The notes under the pieces: model-generated | The model's input: only the letters and a program-made list of their open reading frames with translations | What the model was told of the DNA's origin: nothing | Databases searched by the model: none | Shown here: in pieces, positions 1 to 9,758 of the stretch | Numbering within the stretch: position 1 is the first letter of the stretch | Layout of the letters: each line of letters opens with the position of its first letter | NCBI GenBank assembly: GCA_003216915.1 | Contig: QCIB01000006.1 | Location: 1 to 64,000 of the forward strand | Direction of reading: 5' to 3' | Source: Prochlorococcus sp. AG-402-I23 | Lineage (GTDB): Bacteria > Cyanobacteriota > Cyanobacteriia > PCC-6307 > Cyanobiaceae | Length of the DNA: 64,000 nt | Position numbers and translations under genes: made by a program

Positions 1-1
1 T

Positions 2-838
2 GATCTTTATAAAAAATCTAAACAAGCTGGTGGAAGCCCAGAGATTATTATTGGGAATGCGACACATCTAAATTGGTGGGAGGGATCACAAGAATCTTTA
101 TTAAAATTTTTTGATAAACATTTAAAATCAGATGAAAATTTTAATTCTAAGAATTTTAAAGACGAGAAAAAAATATGGAACATTTCATTAAATAAATGGG
201 AAGAATTAGATAATAAATTTCACCCTGAATTTATTTTTGGGCTCAAAAGCGATGGCACAGCTAATGTAGAGGTTGAAGATGGCAGTCTGACCATAAATTC
301 AAAAGGATCAGGATGGTTCACAATTGTTAATGACCCATGGAGACCTACTCCATCTGACGGTGGTCATTTAGGCCCTAATCCAGGAAAGTTTAATAGAAGT
401 ATTATTGATAAACGCCTGGATGTAGGTGTTTTTCAAACTAATTCTTTTGAAGAAGATCAATATTTAAGAGGAGTTCCCACATTAGAAATCCAAGTAAAAA
501 GTGATCAGCCCTATTTCGATATCTGCCTTGCTTTATCTCTAGTTGAAGAAGGGAATGAAAAGGTGAATCAATTTTCAACCGGATTCTTAAGGGTTAAAAA
601 CTCCAAAATAAGTGAAGAATGCATTTATAAAATAACAATGCAGCCAACAAATATTTGTTTAATTAAAAATAGCAAGCTTCGCTTATCTATATCTGCATCA
701 GCTTATCCCGCTATTGGAGTTAATCCTGGATTTGAGGAAGGAAATGTTGGAGCGCCTTCAGCAAATCATAGAGTTATTACTCTAAGTTTTAGCCTTAATA
801 AAACATTTATGAAAATGACCCCTTTTTTTTATAAATAA
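2..838 (+). CDS. CocE/NonD family hydrolase, C-terminal part (5' end outside window)
   Basis: The frame is open from the first bases of the window to a TAA at 836-838, so the N-terminus and probably the catalytic serine lie upstream. The visible part begins at the end of the alpha/beta-hydrolase domain, with a GNATHLNWWEG stretch where the catalytic His usually sits, followed by KFFDKHLK. It continues into the jelly-roll domain typical of X-Pro dipeptidyl-peptidase/CocE acyl esterases (GGHLGPNPG, RLDVGVFQTNSF, PTLEIQVKSD, STGFLRV). The substrate cannot be predicted; such enzymes cleave esters or acyl-peptide bonds. It is followed 52 bases later by glgB on the same strand. The family call is fairly secure, the function is not. 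Confidence 0.8.
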   Translation, partial: DLYKKSKQAGGSPEIIIGNATHLNWWEGSQESLLKFFDKHLKSDENFNSKNFKDEKKIWNISLNKWEELDNKFHPEFIFGLKSDGTANVEVEDGSLTINSKGSGWFTIVNDPWRPTPSDGGHLGPNPGKFNRSIIDKRLDVGVFQTNSFEEDQYLRGVPTLEIQVKSDQPYFDICLALSLVEEGNEKVNQFSTGFLRVKNSKISEECIYKITMQPTNICLIKNSKLRLSISASAYPAIGVNPGFEEGNVGAPSANHRVITLSFSLNKTFMKMTPFFYK

Positions 839-890
839 TTATTTTTTTGGTTAATCATTTGATATTATTAATCCTTAATATCTACCAGTC

Positions 891-3149
891 ATGATCGAGA
901 CAATTCAAGCAGACTGGATTAAATCAGAAGCTATCAACTTAGAAAATTGTTGCAATGATAATCCATTAAAAATATTAGGTCCTCATTTTTATGAAGAACA
1001 ATGGGTAATAAGGGTATGGATGCCTGAAGCCGACGAAGTTAAAATAAATTTTAAAAACAATACCTACAAGGCGGAAAGCATAAACCACAAATGGCTTTTT
1101 GAGGCTATCCTGCCTGAAAATCCAAACTATAATTACGAAATAAATATTTCAAGAGGAGGTATCAAACATACACAACATGACCCTTGGTCATATAGAGAAG
1201 AGTGGATGGGGGAAGTTGATAGACATCTTTTTGCAGAAGGTAATCATCATCATATTTGGAAAAAAATGGGAGCACATCTCATTGAAGAAAAGAATCAAAA
1301 AGGAGTAATGTTTTGCATTTGGGCTCCAAATGCAAAATCAATCTCGATAATTGGAGATATAAATTCTTGGGATGGAAGACATCATCCAATGCAAAAAAGA
1401 TTAGGGGGAATTTGGGAGCTATTCATGCCAACAATGCGAGAGAGTGACGCATATAAATACGAAATAAGAACACAACAAGGTCATATTTATGAGAAAGCTG
1501 ATCCATATGGTTTCCTTCATGAAATCAGACCTCAAAATGGTTCAATAGTTTCAAAATTGAAAAATTTTAATTGGAATGATAGTTCTTGGATTTCAAATAG
1601 AGATTCTTCTAGTCAAATTAACAAGCCAATTTCAGTTTATGAAATGCATTTAGGAAGTTGGCTCCATGAATCAATCGATAATAAATATCTGGAGGACAAT
1701 GGTGAACCAAGAGACCCAGTGCCTGCAGCCGATTTAAAACCTGGAACAAGATTTTTAACTTATCCAGAATTGACCAAAAAACTCATCCCTTACGTAAAAG
1801 AGAGAGGATTCACTCATATTGAACTAATGCCAATATCTGAACATCCTTTCGATGGTTCATGGGGATACCAAGTTACAGGTTGGTATGCACCAACAAGTAG
1901 ATTTGGAACCCCAAATGAATTTAGAGAGTTTGTTAATAAATGTCATGAAGAGGGCATAGGCGTAATTCTTGATTGGGTGCCTGGTCATTTTCCAAAAGAT
2001 AAGCATGGTTTAGCATTTTTTGATGGTTGTCATCTTTATGAACATGGAGATTCACGAATAGGTGAACATAAAGAATGGGGAACCCTAATATTTAATTACA
2101 GCAGAAACGAAGTAAGAAATTTCTTAGTAGCAAACCTCGTTTATTGGTTTGAAGAGTTTCATATTGATGGCATAAGAGTAGATGCTGTAGCTTCAATGCT
2201 TTACAGAGATTATCTACGTCCAGATGGAGAATGGATACCCAATGAAAATGGTGGAAATGAAAATATAGAAGCCGTTAAATTTCTTCAACAGGCTAATCAT
2301 GTACTTTTCCAACACTTCCCGGGTGCACTTTCTATCGCTGAAGAATCAACAACTTGGCCAATGGTAACCAAACCAACTGACACGGGAGGGTTAGGGTTTA
2401 ACTTGAAATGGAATATGGGATGGATGCACGATATGCTTGATTATTTTGAAATAGATCCTTGGTTTAGGCAATTCCATCAAAATAGTGTAACTTTCTCAAT
2501 AACTTATAACTATACAGAGAACTTTATGCTCGCACTTAGTCATGATGAGGTTGTCCATGGGAAAAGTCATCTTTTGCATAAAATGCCTGGCGATGACTGG
2601 AAGAAATATGCAAATACTCGAGCTTTACTAACTTATATGTGGACCCACCCTGGTAAAAAAACAATATTTATGGGAATGGAATTTGGCCAAAGACAAGAAT
2701 GGAATGTTTGGGATGATTTGCAATGGGAGTTACTAGAGTTTGAGTCTCATAAAGGTATCAGAAACTTGATTGATGACCTAAACGCGCTTTATAAAAATGA
2801 ACCTGCATTATGGAAAAATGACTTTGATCCTTATGGATTCCAATGGATTGATTGTAATGACAAATCTAATTCGGTTATAAGTTTCATGAGAAGAGAAAAC
2901 GATACCAATGAGTGGCTTGTTGTTGTTGCTAACTTTACACCTAATACTCATGGGTCATACAAAGTAGGTGTTCCTGTGAAAGGATTCTATAAAGAAATAT
3001 TTAATTCAGATGGCTCTAAATACGGGGGAAGTAACAAAGGAAATATGGGGGGTAAAGAAACTATAAATTACAATATTCATGATTATCAAAATGCTCTAGA
3101 ACTTGCTTTACCCCCATTAAGCGTGAGTATCTTCAAACATCAATCATAA
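891..3149 (+). CDS. glgB: 1,4-alpha-glucan branching enzyme GlgB
   Basis: Makes alpha-1,6 branches in glycogen by moving a segment of an alpha-1,4 chain; cytosolic carbon storage. The 752-residue length is normal for cyanobacterial GlgB. There is an N-terminal beta-sandwich region, a CBM48-like module ([22 protein letters not shown]) at about residues 140-165, then a GH13 barrel. The three catalytic acids are visible: Asp in DGIRVDAV (about 430), Glu in SIAEES (about 482) and Asp in [10 protein letters not shown] (about 552). The ATG start gives a complete N-terminus. It lies just behind the CocE-type gene; hemE follows after 123 bases. Confidence 0.98.
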   Translation: MIETIQADWIKSEAINLENCCNDNPLKILGPHFYEEQWVIRVWMPEADEVKINFKNNTYKAESINHKWLFEAILPENPNYNYEINISRGGIKHTQHDPWSYREEWMGEVDRHLFAEGNHHHIWKKMGAHLIEEKNQKGVMFCIWAPNAKSISIIGDINSWDGRHHPMQKRLGGIWELFMPTMRESDAYKYEIRTQQGHIYEKADPYGFLHEIRPQNGSIVSKLKNFNWNDSSWISNRDSSSQINKPISVYEMHLGSWLHESIDNKYLEDNGEPRDPVPAADLKPGTRFLTYPELTKKLIPYVKERGFTHIELMPISEHPFDGSWGYQVTGWYAPTSRFGTPNEFREFVNKCHEEGIGVILDWVPGHFPKDKHGLAFFDGCHLYEHGDSRIGEHKEWGTLIFNYSRNEVRNFLVANLVYWFEEFHIDGIRVDAVASMLYRDYLRPDGEWIPNENGGNENIEAVKFLQQANHVLFQHFPGALSIAEESTTWPMVTKPTDTGGLGFNLKWNMGWMHDMLDYFEIDPWFRQFHQNSVTFSITYNYTENFMLALSHDEVVHGKSHLLHKMPGDDWKKYANTRALLTYMWTHPGKKTIFMGMEFGQRQEWNVWDDLQWELLEFESHKGIRNLIDDLNALYKNEPALWKNDFDPYGFQWIDCNDKSNSVISFMRRENDTNEWLVVVANFTPNTHGSYKVGVPVKGFYKEIFNSDGSKYGGSNKGNMGGKETINYNIHDYQNALELALPPLSVSIFKHQS

Positions 3150-3177
3150 AAATAAGAAGGCTCGTTTTACTTAGTTC

Positions 3178-3198
3178 TTCATATAAATGTTCATATAA
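3178..3198 (+). repeat. 9-bp direct repeat TTCATATAA x2 upstream of hemE
   Basis: Two exact copies of TTCATATAA lie at 3178-3186 and 3190-3198, 12 bases apart start to start, about 75-95 bases before the hemE start. Read on the minus strand they also fall in a 28-codon open frame (3133-3219), where they encode a repeated Leu-Tyr-Glu. They may be an operator, part of a small gene, or chance in AT-rich DNA. Confidence 0.35.
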
Positions 3199-3272
3199 CG
3201 CTTTTGCTCTGCTTTGCATTGTAAGATTTTTAAGTTGGATTTTAATTTTTTTAAAATATATCAGATTGAAAA

Positions 3273-4313
3273 ATGGGTCAAGATTTACCACTACTACTTT
3301 CCGCCGCATTAGGTAAAAAAGTAAATAGGCCTCCAGTATGGATGATGAGGCAAGCAGGAAGATATATGAAAATCTATAGAGATTTAAGGGAGCGTTACCC
3401 AAGCTTTAGAGAGAGGTCTGAAAATCCAGAACTATCATATGAGATTTCAATGCAGCCTTTTCATGCTTTCAAACCGGATGGTGTGATCCTTTTTTCAGAT
3501 ATTCTCACACCTCTTCCAGGGATGGGCATAAATTTTGAAATAATAGAAAGTAAAGGTCCAATCATTGAGGATCCAATAAGAACTCTTAAACAGATTGAAA
3601 ATTTAAAAGAATTAAATCCAAGTGAGAGTTTAAATTTTGTTGGGCAAGTTCTTTCTTCATTAAAAAAAGATGTGAATAATAAGGCAACTGTTTTAGGTTT
3701 TGTTGGCGCACCTTGGACTCTTGCTGCATATGTAGTTGAGGGTAAAAGCAGTAAAAATTATTCTTTAATAAAATCAATGGCTTTTAATGAACCAGATTTA
3801 CTTCATAAACTTCTTGATCATTTTGCGAAATCTATTGGTGAATACCTTAAATATCAAATAAAATCTGGAGCGCAAGTAGTACAAATTTTTGATTCATGGG
3901 CAGGCCAACTAAGCCCACAAGATTACGATATCTTTGCTGGGCCTTATCAAAAAAAAGTTGTTGAAATTGTAAAAGCGGAATACCCTGAAACACCAATAAT
4001 TCTTTACATATCAGGAAGTGCTGGTGTACTAGAAAGAATGGCAAAAACTGGAGTAGATATAATCTCATTAGACTGGACAGTAGATATTGAAGAGGCTTGT
4101 AAAAGAATCCCTAGTGGGTTAGGAATTCAAGGTAATGTTGACCCTGGCATTTTATTCGGAAACAAAGAATCAATAATAGAAAGGATAGATAATACTTTCA
4201 ATAAAATTAAAGACAGGAAATATATTCTTAATTTGGGTCATGGGATTTTACCCGGTACTCCAGAAGAAAATGCTCAAACATTTTTTGAACATGGGAAAAA
4301 ACTCATTTACTAG
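3273..4313 (+). CDS. hemE: Uroporphyrinogen decarboxylase HemE
   Basis: Converts uroporphyrinogen III to coproporphyrinogen III in the shared heme/chlorophyll pathway. The 346 residues match the family length. The N-terminal signature [13 protein letters not shown] carries the substrate-binding arginines, and [16 protein letters not shown] and [10 protein letters not shown] are also typical. The ATG start at 3273 places the signature about 20 residues in, as expected. The next gene starts 8 bases after the stop, so the two are probably co-transcribed. Two other tetrapyrrole genes in the window, hemH and chlLNB/por, are far away. Confidence 0.98.
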   Translation: MGQDLPLLLSAALGKKVNRPPVWMMRQAGRYMKIYRDLRERYPSFRERSENPELSYEISMQPFHAFKPDGVILFSDILTPLPGMGINFEIIESKGPIIEDPIRTLKQIENLKELNPSESLNFVGQVLSSLKKDVNNKATVLGFVGAPWTLAAYVVEGKSSKNYSLIKSMAFNEPDLLHKLLDHFAKSIGEYLKYQIKSGAQVVQIFDSWAGQLSPQDYDIFAGPYQKKVVEIVKAEYPETPIILYISGSAGVLERMAKTGVDIISLDWTVDIEEACKRIPSGLGIQGNVDPGILFGNKESIIERIDNTFNKIKDRKYILNLGHGILPGTPEENAQTFFEHGKKLIY

Positions 4314-4321
4314 TCAAAGTC

Positions 4322-5305
4322 TTGGCATATAAAAACTTATTAATTACAGGTGCGAATGGATGTGTTGGCCAATATTTAGTTGATTGGTTTTTAAAAAACA
4401 CAAACTTCAAGCTTTATCTCATGGTAAGAGACAAAAGTAAGTTGCCTATTTCTGTTCAAAAAAATAAAAAAGTCAAGTTAATGGTTTGTGATATCAGGGA
4501 ATCAAATAGGTACAAAAAGGAAATTAGTCAAATTAATTACCTAATACATACTGCTACAGCCTGGGGAGATCCAAGAAGAGCATATGAAGTAAATATTAAA
4601 GCTTTTGAAGAATTACTTGAAATGCTTGATATTGAAAAGTTAGAAAAGATTATTTATTTTTCAACAGCTAGTATTCTTGATACCCAAACAGAATTAATGA
4701 GGGAATCATTGATATATGGAACAGAGTACATTCAAACAAAATATGAATGTTACCAAAGACTCAGAGAAAGCTCATTTGCAGAAAAAACATTCGCTGTTTT
4801 CCCTACCTTGGTTTTTGGAGGAAATCTTGGAAAAAAAAGTAAATATCCTGTGAGTTATTTAACTAGTGGATTGAAAGAAATTGGGAAATGGCTTTGGTTA
4901 GCAAGATTTTTAAAACTCGATTCTAAATTTCACTTTATACACGCAAATGATATTGCCCAGATTTGCGGGTTTCTAATTAAAAATCATAAAGAAGAGCATT
5001 ACAAAGGCTTTAGAAAATTTGTGCTAGGTCAGAATTTCATTTCAATTGATGATGCCATAATTACACTTTTAAAAAGAAATAATATGAAGAGATTTTTTGC
5101 TATACCGCTTACAAAAAAAATTCTAAAAATATTATTAAGAATTCTCCCCATCCAAACTACTCCATGGGATAGCTTCAGTATCAAAAAATATGACTTTAAT
5201 CATGTCCCCATCACTAATCCTGAGACTTTCAAACTTAAAAGTTATGCCAAGTCACTGACTGATATTTTAAGGTTATCAAAGTTACCAAGCTGTAATAACA
5301 ATTAA
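4322..5305 (+). CDS. NAD-dependent epimerase/dehydratase family protein (TTG start)
   Basis: An extended-type short-chain dehydrogenase/reductase. The N-terminal LLITGANGCVGQYL is the GxxGxxG dinucleotide-binding turn, starting only seven residues in. This forces a start at the TTG at 4322, since no ATG precedes the motif. An ACTAG-type middle (YFSTASI) and a YxxxK pair (EYIQTKYE) follow. The substrate cannot be inferred; relatives act on nucleotide sugars or other carbonyls. The start is 8 bases after hemE, suggesting an operon. The family is sure, the function unknown. Confidence 0.85.
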   Translation: MAYKNLLITGANGCVGQYLVDWFLKNTNFKLYLMVRDKSKLPISVQKNKKVKLMVCDIRESNRYKKEISQINYLIHTATAWGDPRRAYEVNIKAFEELLEMLDIEKLEKIIYFSTASILDTQTELMRESLIYGTEYIQTKYECYQRLRESSFAEKTFAVFPTLVFGGNLGKKSKYPVSYLTSGLKEIGKWLWLARFLKLDSKFHFIHANDIAQICGFLIKNHKEEHYKGFRKFVLGQNFISIDDAIITLLKRNNMKRFFAIPLTKKILKILLRILPIQTTPWDSFSIKKYDFNHVPITNPETFKLKSYAKSLTDILRLSKLPSCNNN

Positions 5306-5364
5306 AATTCTCGCAGTTAGGTTACCAAAGCCCTGTAATATATATAAATAAGTAAATTTTAATT

Positions 5365-5715
5365 ATGTTACGTTCTATCTTTACAGGGTTATTTGCAATA
5401 GTTTTAACTCTAGGTCTAGGTATTTCATCAGTTTCAGCTAAGACTGTTGAAGTAAAACTCGGAACGGATGCTGGAATGCTCGCATTTGAACCAAGTACAG
5501 TAACCATTAGTTCTGGTGATACAGTTAAATTTGTCAATAATAAACTTGCACCACACAATGCTGTTTTTGATGGACATGAGGAATTAAGTCATGCGGACCT
5601 AGCATTTGCACCAGGCGAGTCTTGGGAAGAAACATTTGACACTGCTGGAACTTATGATTACTATTGCGAGCCACACAGAGGCGCTGGAATGGTAGGTAAA
5701 GTTATTGTTGAATAA
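5365..5715 (+). CDS. petE: Plastocyanin precursor
   Basis: Lumenal blue-copper electron carrier from cytochrome b6f to photosystem I. The 116-residue precursor begins with a Sec signal ([19 protein letters not shown]), with probable cleavage after SSVSA. The copper ligands are visible: His in [11 protein letters not shown], and Cys, His and Met in [14 protein letters not shown]. There is an ATG start with a 59-base gap upstream. It seems to be a stand-alone gene between the epimerase and clpB, both on the same strand. Confidence 0.98.
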   Translation: MLRSIFTGLFAIVLTLGLGISSVSAKTVEVKLGTDAGMLAFEPSTVTISSGDTVKFVNNKLAPHNAVFDGHEELSHADLAFAPGESWEETFDTAGTYDYYCEPHRGAGMVGKVIVE

Positions 5716-5782
5716 ATTTTCTAAGTAGTTAAATACTTTCTTTCACTTAATATTTATAACAGTCATACCTAAATTTTGATTG

Positions 5783-8365
5783 ATGAAAATACTTCCAAGC
5801 GAATTTTCCAATTCTGCTTGGAATTGTTTTATTTTTGCCAAAGAAATTGCTTATAAAAATTACCAACAAGACGTAGACTCAGATAATTTATTATTAGCTC
5901 TTATAAAAGAAGACAACTTTACAAAAAAGATCTTAAAAAAAAATAATGTAAATATCAAAGAGTTTGAGAAAGAAATAATTTCGTCATTAAATTCAAAGGC
6001 AAAAATGAAAAACAAACAAGATAATTTATATATTGGTGATGCTCTTTACAGAATATTTTTAAAAGCAAATGATATTAAAAACACTTTAGACGATGTAGTG
6101 ATATCAACAGAACATTTAGTTTACGGTTTGACTTATGATAATAAATACGGATTCCAAATTTTAAATCAAAAAAGTATCCCAGAATTTCTTGAAACTATAA
6201 AGAAAATGAAGTCAGATCCAGCATTAAAAAATGACTTTGATACTTCTAATGAGTCTTTAGATAAATATGGTATTGATCTAACCCAATCTGCAAGGGATGG
6301 TGTCTTAGATCCAGTAATTGGTAGGGATGAAGAAATTAGAAGAACAATTCAAATATTGAGTAGAAGAACAAAAAATAATCCCGTTCTTATTGGAGAACCT
6401 GGGGTTGGTAAAACTGCCATAGTGGAAGGGTTGTCTCAAAGAATTATTAATGGCGATGTACCTTTTGCGCTACAAAATAGGCAACTAATTTCATTAGATA
6501 TGGGTTCACTTTTGGCTGGAGCAAAATATCGTGGTGAATTTGAAGAAAGAATAAAAAATGTCCTAAAGAAAGTGAAAGAATCAGACGGTAAGATCATTCT
6601 TTTTATTGATGAAATTCATACAGTAGTTGGTACAGGCGCTAGTGGAGGTTCTTTAGATGCAAGCAACTTATTAAAACCAATGCTTGCAAGGGGAGAACTT
6701 AGATGTATTGGTGCTACAACTATTAATGAACACAAACAAAATATAGAAAAAGATCCTGCTTTAGAACGAAGATTTCAGAAAATAAAAATTGATGCTCCTT
6801 CAATAGATGATACTGTATCAATATTAAGAGGATTAAGAGAAAGATATGAAGTTCATCATAGTGTGCGAATTTCTGATAATGCTTTGGTTGCAGCTGCCAC
6901 CCTTAGCGAAAGATATATTAACGATAGATTTCTTCCTGACAAAGCAATAGATCTAATCGATGAAGCTGCCTCAAGATTGAATATGGTCATAACATCCAAA
7001 CCTGAAGAAATTGATGAAATTGATCGAAAAGTCCTTCAGTTTGAGATGGAAAAATTATCTTTAAAAAGAGAAACAGATGATTTTTCCATAGAAAGATTAA
7101 AAAAAATCAATAATGAACTTATTTCACTTAAAGATAGACAGGAAGAATTAGGCGCTCAATGGAAAAAAGAAAAAGATGAAATTAATGAGATTAGTGCCAT
7201 AAAAGAAGAAATTGAATCCATCCAATTACAAATAGATCAAGCCAAAAGGAGTTTTGACCTCAACAAAGCAGCAGAATTGGAATTTGGCACTTTAAATTCT
7301 TTACAAAAAAAATTAAGAGTAAAAAGTGAGTCCCTGGTAAATTCTCAAAAAAATGGAGAGACAAGTCTTTTAAGGCAAGAGGTGACTTTTGATGATATTG
7401 CAGAAGTTGTCTCAAAGTGGACCTCAATTCCAGTTCAAAACTTAAATCAGTCAGAAAAAAATAAGCTTTTAAGCCTAGAGTCGATTCTTAAAGAAAAAAT
7501 CATTGGTCAAGATAGTGCAATTAGAGCTGTTGCAGATTCCATTAAGAGATCAAGGACTGGTCTAAATGATCCAAATAAGCCATTAGCCAGTTTCCTCTTT
7601 TTAGGTCCAACTGGTGTTGGTAAAACCGAGCTGAGTAAAGTGACAGCAAAAATTATATTCGATTCAAATTCTTCAATTACAAGACTGGATATGTCTGAAT
7701 ATATGGAAAAGCATTCAGTTAGCAAAATCATAGGTGCACCTCCCGGATATTTAGGTTTCGAATCTGGAGGTCAACTAACTGAAGCTGTACGCAAAAATCC
7801 TTATTCATTAATACTTCTAGATGAAATAGAGAAAGCTCACAAAGATATCTTAGATATTCTCTTACAGGTTCTTGATGATGGAATCATTACAGATGGTCAA
7901 GGTCGTACAATAAATTTCAAAAATTCAATCATTGTTCTCACAAGTAATTTGGGAAGTCAATCTATAAATGATTTATCAGTTAGAAAAGAAGATAGAAGTG
8001 AAATTAAAAAAGTTGTAGATTATGAACTTAAAAAATTTTTCAAGCCTGAGTTTTTAAATCGACTTGATGAAATAGTTATTTTTAATAATCTAGAATTAAA
8101 TGACATGAAAGAAATTGCAAAAATCCAACTTCAAAATTTAGAAAAAAGACTCAACAAAAAAAACTTAAAATTCAAAATTACAGATGAGGCAATTAAACAA
8201 CTGGTCGAAAATAGTTTCGATCATGCCTATGGTGCGAGGCCTTTAAAAAGAATTATTCAAAAACAAATCGAGACAAAAATTTCAAACAATATATTGAATA
8301 ATCATTACCTTAATAAAGACGAGATTAATATTTATCTGGTTAATGGAGAGATAATTGTTGATTAA
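5783..8365 (+). CDS. clpB: ClpB-type AAA+ disaggregase
   Basis: An ATP-driven protein-unfolding chaperone. A divergent Clp N-domain (about 1-140) is followed by AAA domain 1 with Walker A GEPGVGKT and Walker B FIDEIHT. Next comes a long coiled-coil middle domain of about 110 residues (MEKLSLKRETDD to ELEFGTL), then AAA domain 2 with GPTGVGKTELSK and LLDEIEKAH. The full-length middle domain and the lack of a ClpP-docking loop that I can recognise favour ClpB over ClpC. A TTG directly precedes the ATG; I chose the ATG at 5783 (860 residues). The N-domain is unlike classic ClpB1, so this may be a cyanobacterial paralogue (ClpB2 type). Confidence 0.9.
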   Translation: MKILPSEFSNSAWNCFIFAKEIAYKNYQQDVDSDNLLLALIKEDNFTKKILKKNNVNIKEFEKEIISSLNSKAKMKNKQDNLYIGDALYRIFLKANDIKNTLDDVVISTEHLVYGLTYDNKYGFQILNQKSIPEFLETIKKMKSDPALKNDFDTSNESLDKYGIDLTQSARDGVLDPVIGRDEEIRRTIQILSRRTKNNPVLIGEPGVGKTAIVEGLSQRIINGDVPFALQNRQLISLDMGSLLAGAKYRGEFEERIKNVLKKVKESDGKIILFIDEIHTVVGTGASGGSLDASNLLKPMLARGELRCIGATTINEHKQNIEKDPALERRFQKIKIDAPSIDDTVSILRGLRERYEVHHSVRISDNALVAAATLSERYINDRFLPDKAIDLIDEAASRLNMVITSKPEEIDEIDRKVLQFEMEKLSLKRETDDFSIERLKKINNELISLKDRQEELGAQWKKEKDEINEISAIKEEIESIQLQIDQAKRSFDLNKAAELEFGTLNSLQKKLRVKSESLVNSQKNGETSLLRQEVTFDDIAEVVSKWTSIPVQNLNQSEKNKLLSLESILKEKIIGQDSAIRAVADSIKRSRTGLNDPNKPLASFLFLGPTGVGKTELSKVTAKIIFDSNSSITRLDMSEYMEKHSVSKIIGAPPGYLGFESGGQLTEAVRKNPYSLILLDEIEKAHKDILDILLQVLDDGIITDGQGRTINFKNSIIVLTSNLGSQSINDLSVRKEDRSEIKKVVDYELKKFFKPEFLNRLDEIVIFNNLELNDMKEIAKIQLQNLEKRLNKKNLKFKITDEAIKQLVENSFDHAYGARPLKRIIQKQIETKISNNILNNHYLNKDEINIYLVNGEIIVD

Positions 8366-8413
8366 AGATCTAAATTAAAAATTATACATGACTTGAAATT
8401 TAGCAACTTTAAT

Positions 8414-8884
8414 CTAAGATTTAAACCAATCAGGAATTTCCTCATAACTTGCTTTATTAGATTTATTTTCTTTTGATTCTGTTTTCCAACAACATGTTCT
8501 GCCCTTATCCTTATCCTTTAAGTATTCATTAGCCCATCTCCAAATTAATTCAGAACTGAACTCCATTCCCACATTATCCATAATTCTCAGATCTAAAGCA
8601 TCTAAGTCATGTAATTTTTCCCAGTAATTCAAAAAAGGGTCATCTTTATTTATTAAAAAAGTATGGTCAAATTGCTCCTTTAGTCTATTTTCCAGGGGCT
8701 TTAGACTTGAAAAATCGACAACAAAACCATTTAAGTCTAATTTTTTTGCAGTAAACCAAAAAGTGAATGATCTTGAATATCCATGCACAAATCTGCAGTG
8801 GCCTTCATGGCGCCATTGCCTATGTGAGCAAGGAAAATCCTCGTAACTTTTGCTGCATGAAAATTTCAGAGAATGAATATACAT
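8414..8884 (-). CDS. QueD/6-pyruvoyl-tetrahydropterin synthase-like protein with altered zinc site
   Basis: It resembles the tunnelling-fold enzymes that act on 7,8-dihydroneopterin triphosphate. His21, Cys30 and His34 line up with the first zinc His, the catalytic Cys and the second zinc His (HRQW..EGHCRFVHGY). The third ligand of the usual HGH motif is Tyr36. NGFVVDFSSLK, FDHTFLI and SSELIWRW match the rest of the family, but the C-terminal part (KTESKENKSNK) is divergent. I chose the ATG at 8884 over the preceding TTG, giving 156 residues. It is convergent with clpB and divergent from hisIE. Family membership is likely; QueD activity is doubtful. Confidence 0.75.
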   Translation of the reverse strand: MYIHSLKFSCSKSYEDFPCSHRQWRHEGHCRFVHGYSRSFTFWFTAKKLDLNGFVVDFSSLKPLENRLKEQFDHTFLINKDDPFLNYWEKLHDLDALDLRIMDNVGMEFSSELIWRWANEYLKDKDKGRTCCWKTESKENKSNKASYEEIPDWFKS

Positions 8885-8947
8885 CAATTAACTGTTAGGA
8901 TAATTTTTAATAAAACAAATTGAGTAGGATTTAACATAACGAACATA

Positions 8948-9610
8948 ATGACTTATTCAACTAATTTTTCGATAGAGGATCTACGCTTTGATAATTATGG
9001 ATTAATCCCTGCAATAGCACAAGATTGGCTTGACGGATCAATTCTTATGCTTGCTTGGATGAACAAAGAATCTTTGACAATTACACTCGAAACCAAAAAC
9101 GTTCATTATTGGAGTAGGTCAAGATCCGAAATTTGGAGAAAAGGAGCTACAAGTGGAAGTACCCAAATACTTAAGGAGATAAGATTCGACTGCGATAATG
9201 ATGCACTAATCCTTTTGATTGAACAAAACGGTTCTGGCGCATGTCACACTGGGGAAAAAAGTTGTTTTTTCAACGAAATACAAATTAATCAAAGTGATAA
9301 AAAAGAGAAAAAAACAACTCCCTTCTCAAATATTTGCTCTGAATTATTCAATACAATTAACGAAAGATCAATAAATCCATCAGAAAAAAGTTACACAAAT
9401 CATTTATTAACAAAAGGAAGTAATACTATTTTGAAAAAAATAGGAGAGGAATCTGCAGAATTTATAATGGCTTGCAAAGATAATGATAAAAATTCAATCT
9501 CAAATGAAGCTGCTGATTTAATTTATCATCTGCAAGTAGCCCTTATGCACAAAGGCGTTGAATGGAGAGATGTACTTGCTGTTCTAGAATCAAGAAGAAA
9601 AATTAAATAA
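8948..9610 (+). CDS. hisI: Bifunctional phosphoribosyl-AMP cyclohydrolase / phosphoribosyl-ATP pyrophosphatase HisIE
   Basis: Performs steps two and three of histidine synthesis. The N-terminal HisI half carries MLAWMNKESL, HYWSRSRSEIWRKG and the metal-binding Cys region (CDNDALILLI, CHTGEKSCFF). After a linker at about residues 115-130, the HisE half has the helical KKIGEESAEFIMACK and NEAADLIYHLQVAL motifs. The 220 residues are the usual fused length. ATG start. hisG, the first enzyme of the pathway, is elsewhere in the window at 24234-24872, so the pathway is not an operon here. Confidence 0.97.
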   Translation: MTYSTNFSIEDLRFDNYGLIPAIAQDWLDGSILMLAWMNKESLTITLETKNVHYWSRSRSEIWRKGATSGSTQILKEIRFDCDNDALILLIEQNGSGACHTGEKSCFFNEIQINQSDKKEKKTTPFSNICSELFNTINERSINPSEKSYTNHLLTKGSNTILKKIGEESAEFIMACKDNDKNSISNEAADLIYHLQVALMHKGVEWRDVLAVLESRRKIK

Positions 9611-9669
9611 TTAAAATTTAATATTTTTTATACTGAAAATTTGAAAAAAATGTTAATTAACTAATTAAT

Positions 9670-9699
9670 AATTATTAATTAATTATTAATTAATTATTA
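9670..9699. repeat. 11-bp AT-rich tandem repeat upstream of the sigma factor gene
   Basis: The unit AATTATTAATT occurs at 9670-9680 and 9681-9691, and the first eight bases of a third copy follow at 9692-9699. The period equals about one DNA helical turn, and the unit is nearly self-complementary. It ends 59 bases before the GTG start of the sigma factor gene, a position compatible with an upstream regulatory or intrinsically bent element. No function is shown by the sequence alone. Confidence 0.6.
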
Positions 9700-9758
9700 C
9701 ATGTATGGCTTATTACTGAATTGACTATAAGTTAAATATATCAACAATGAGGTAAATC

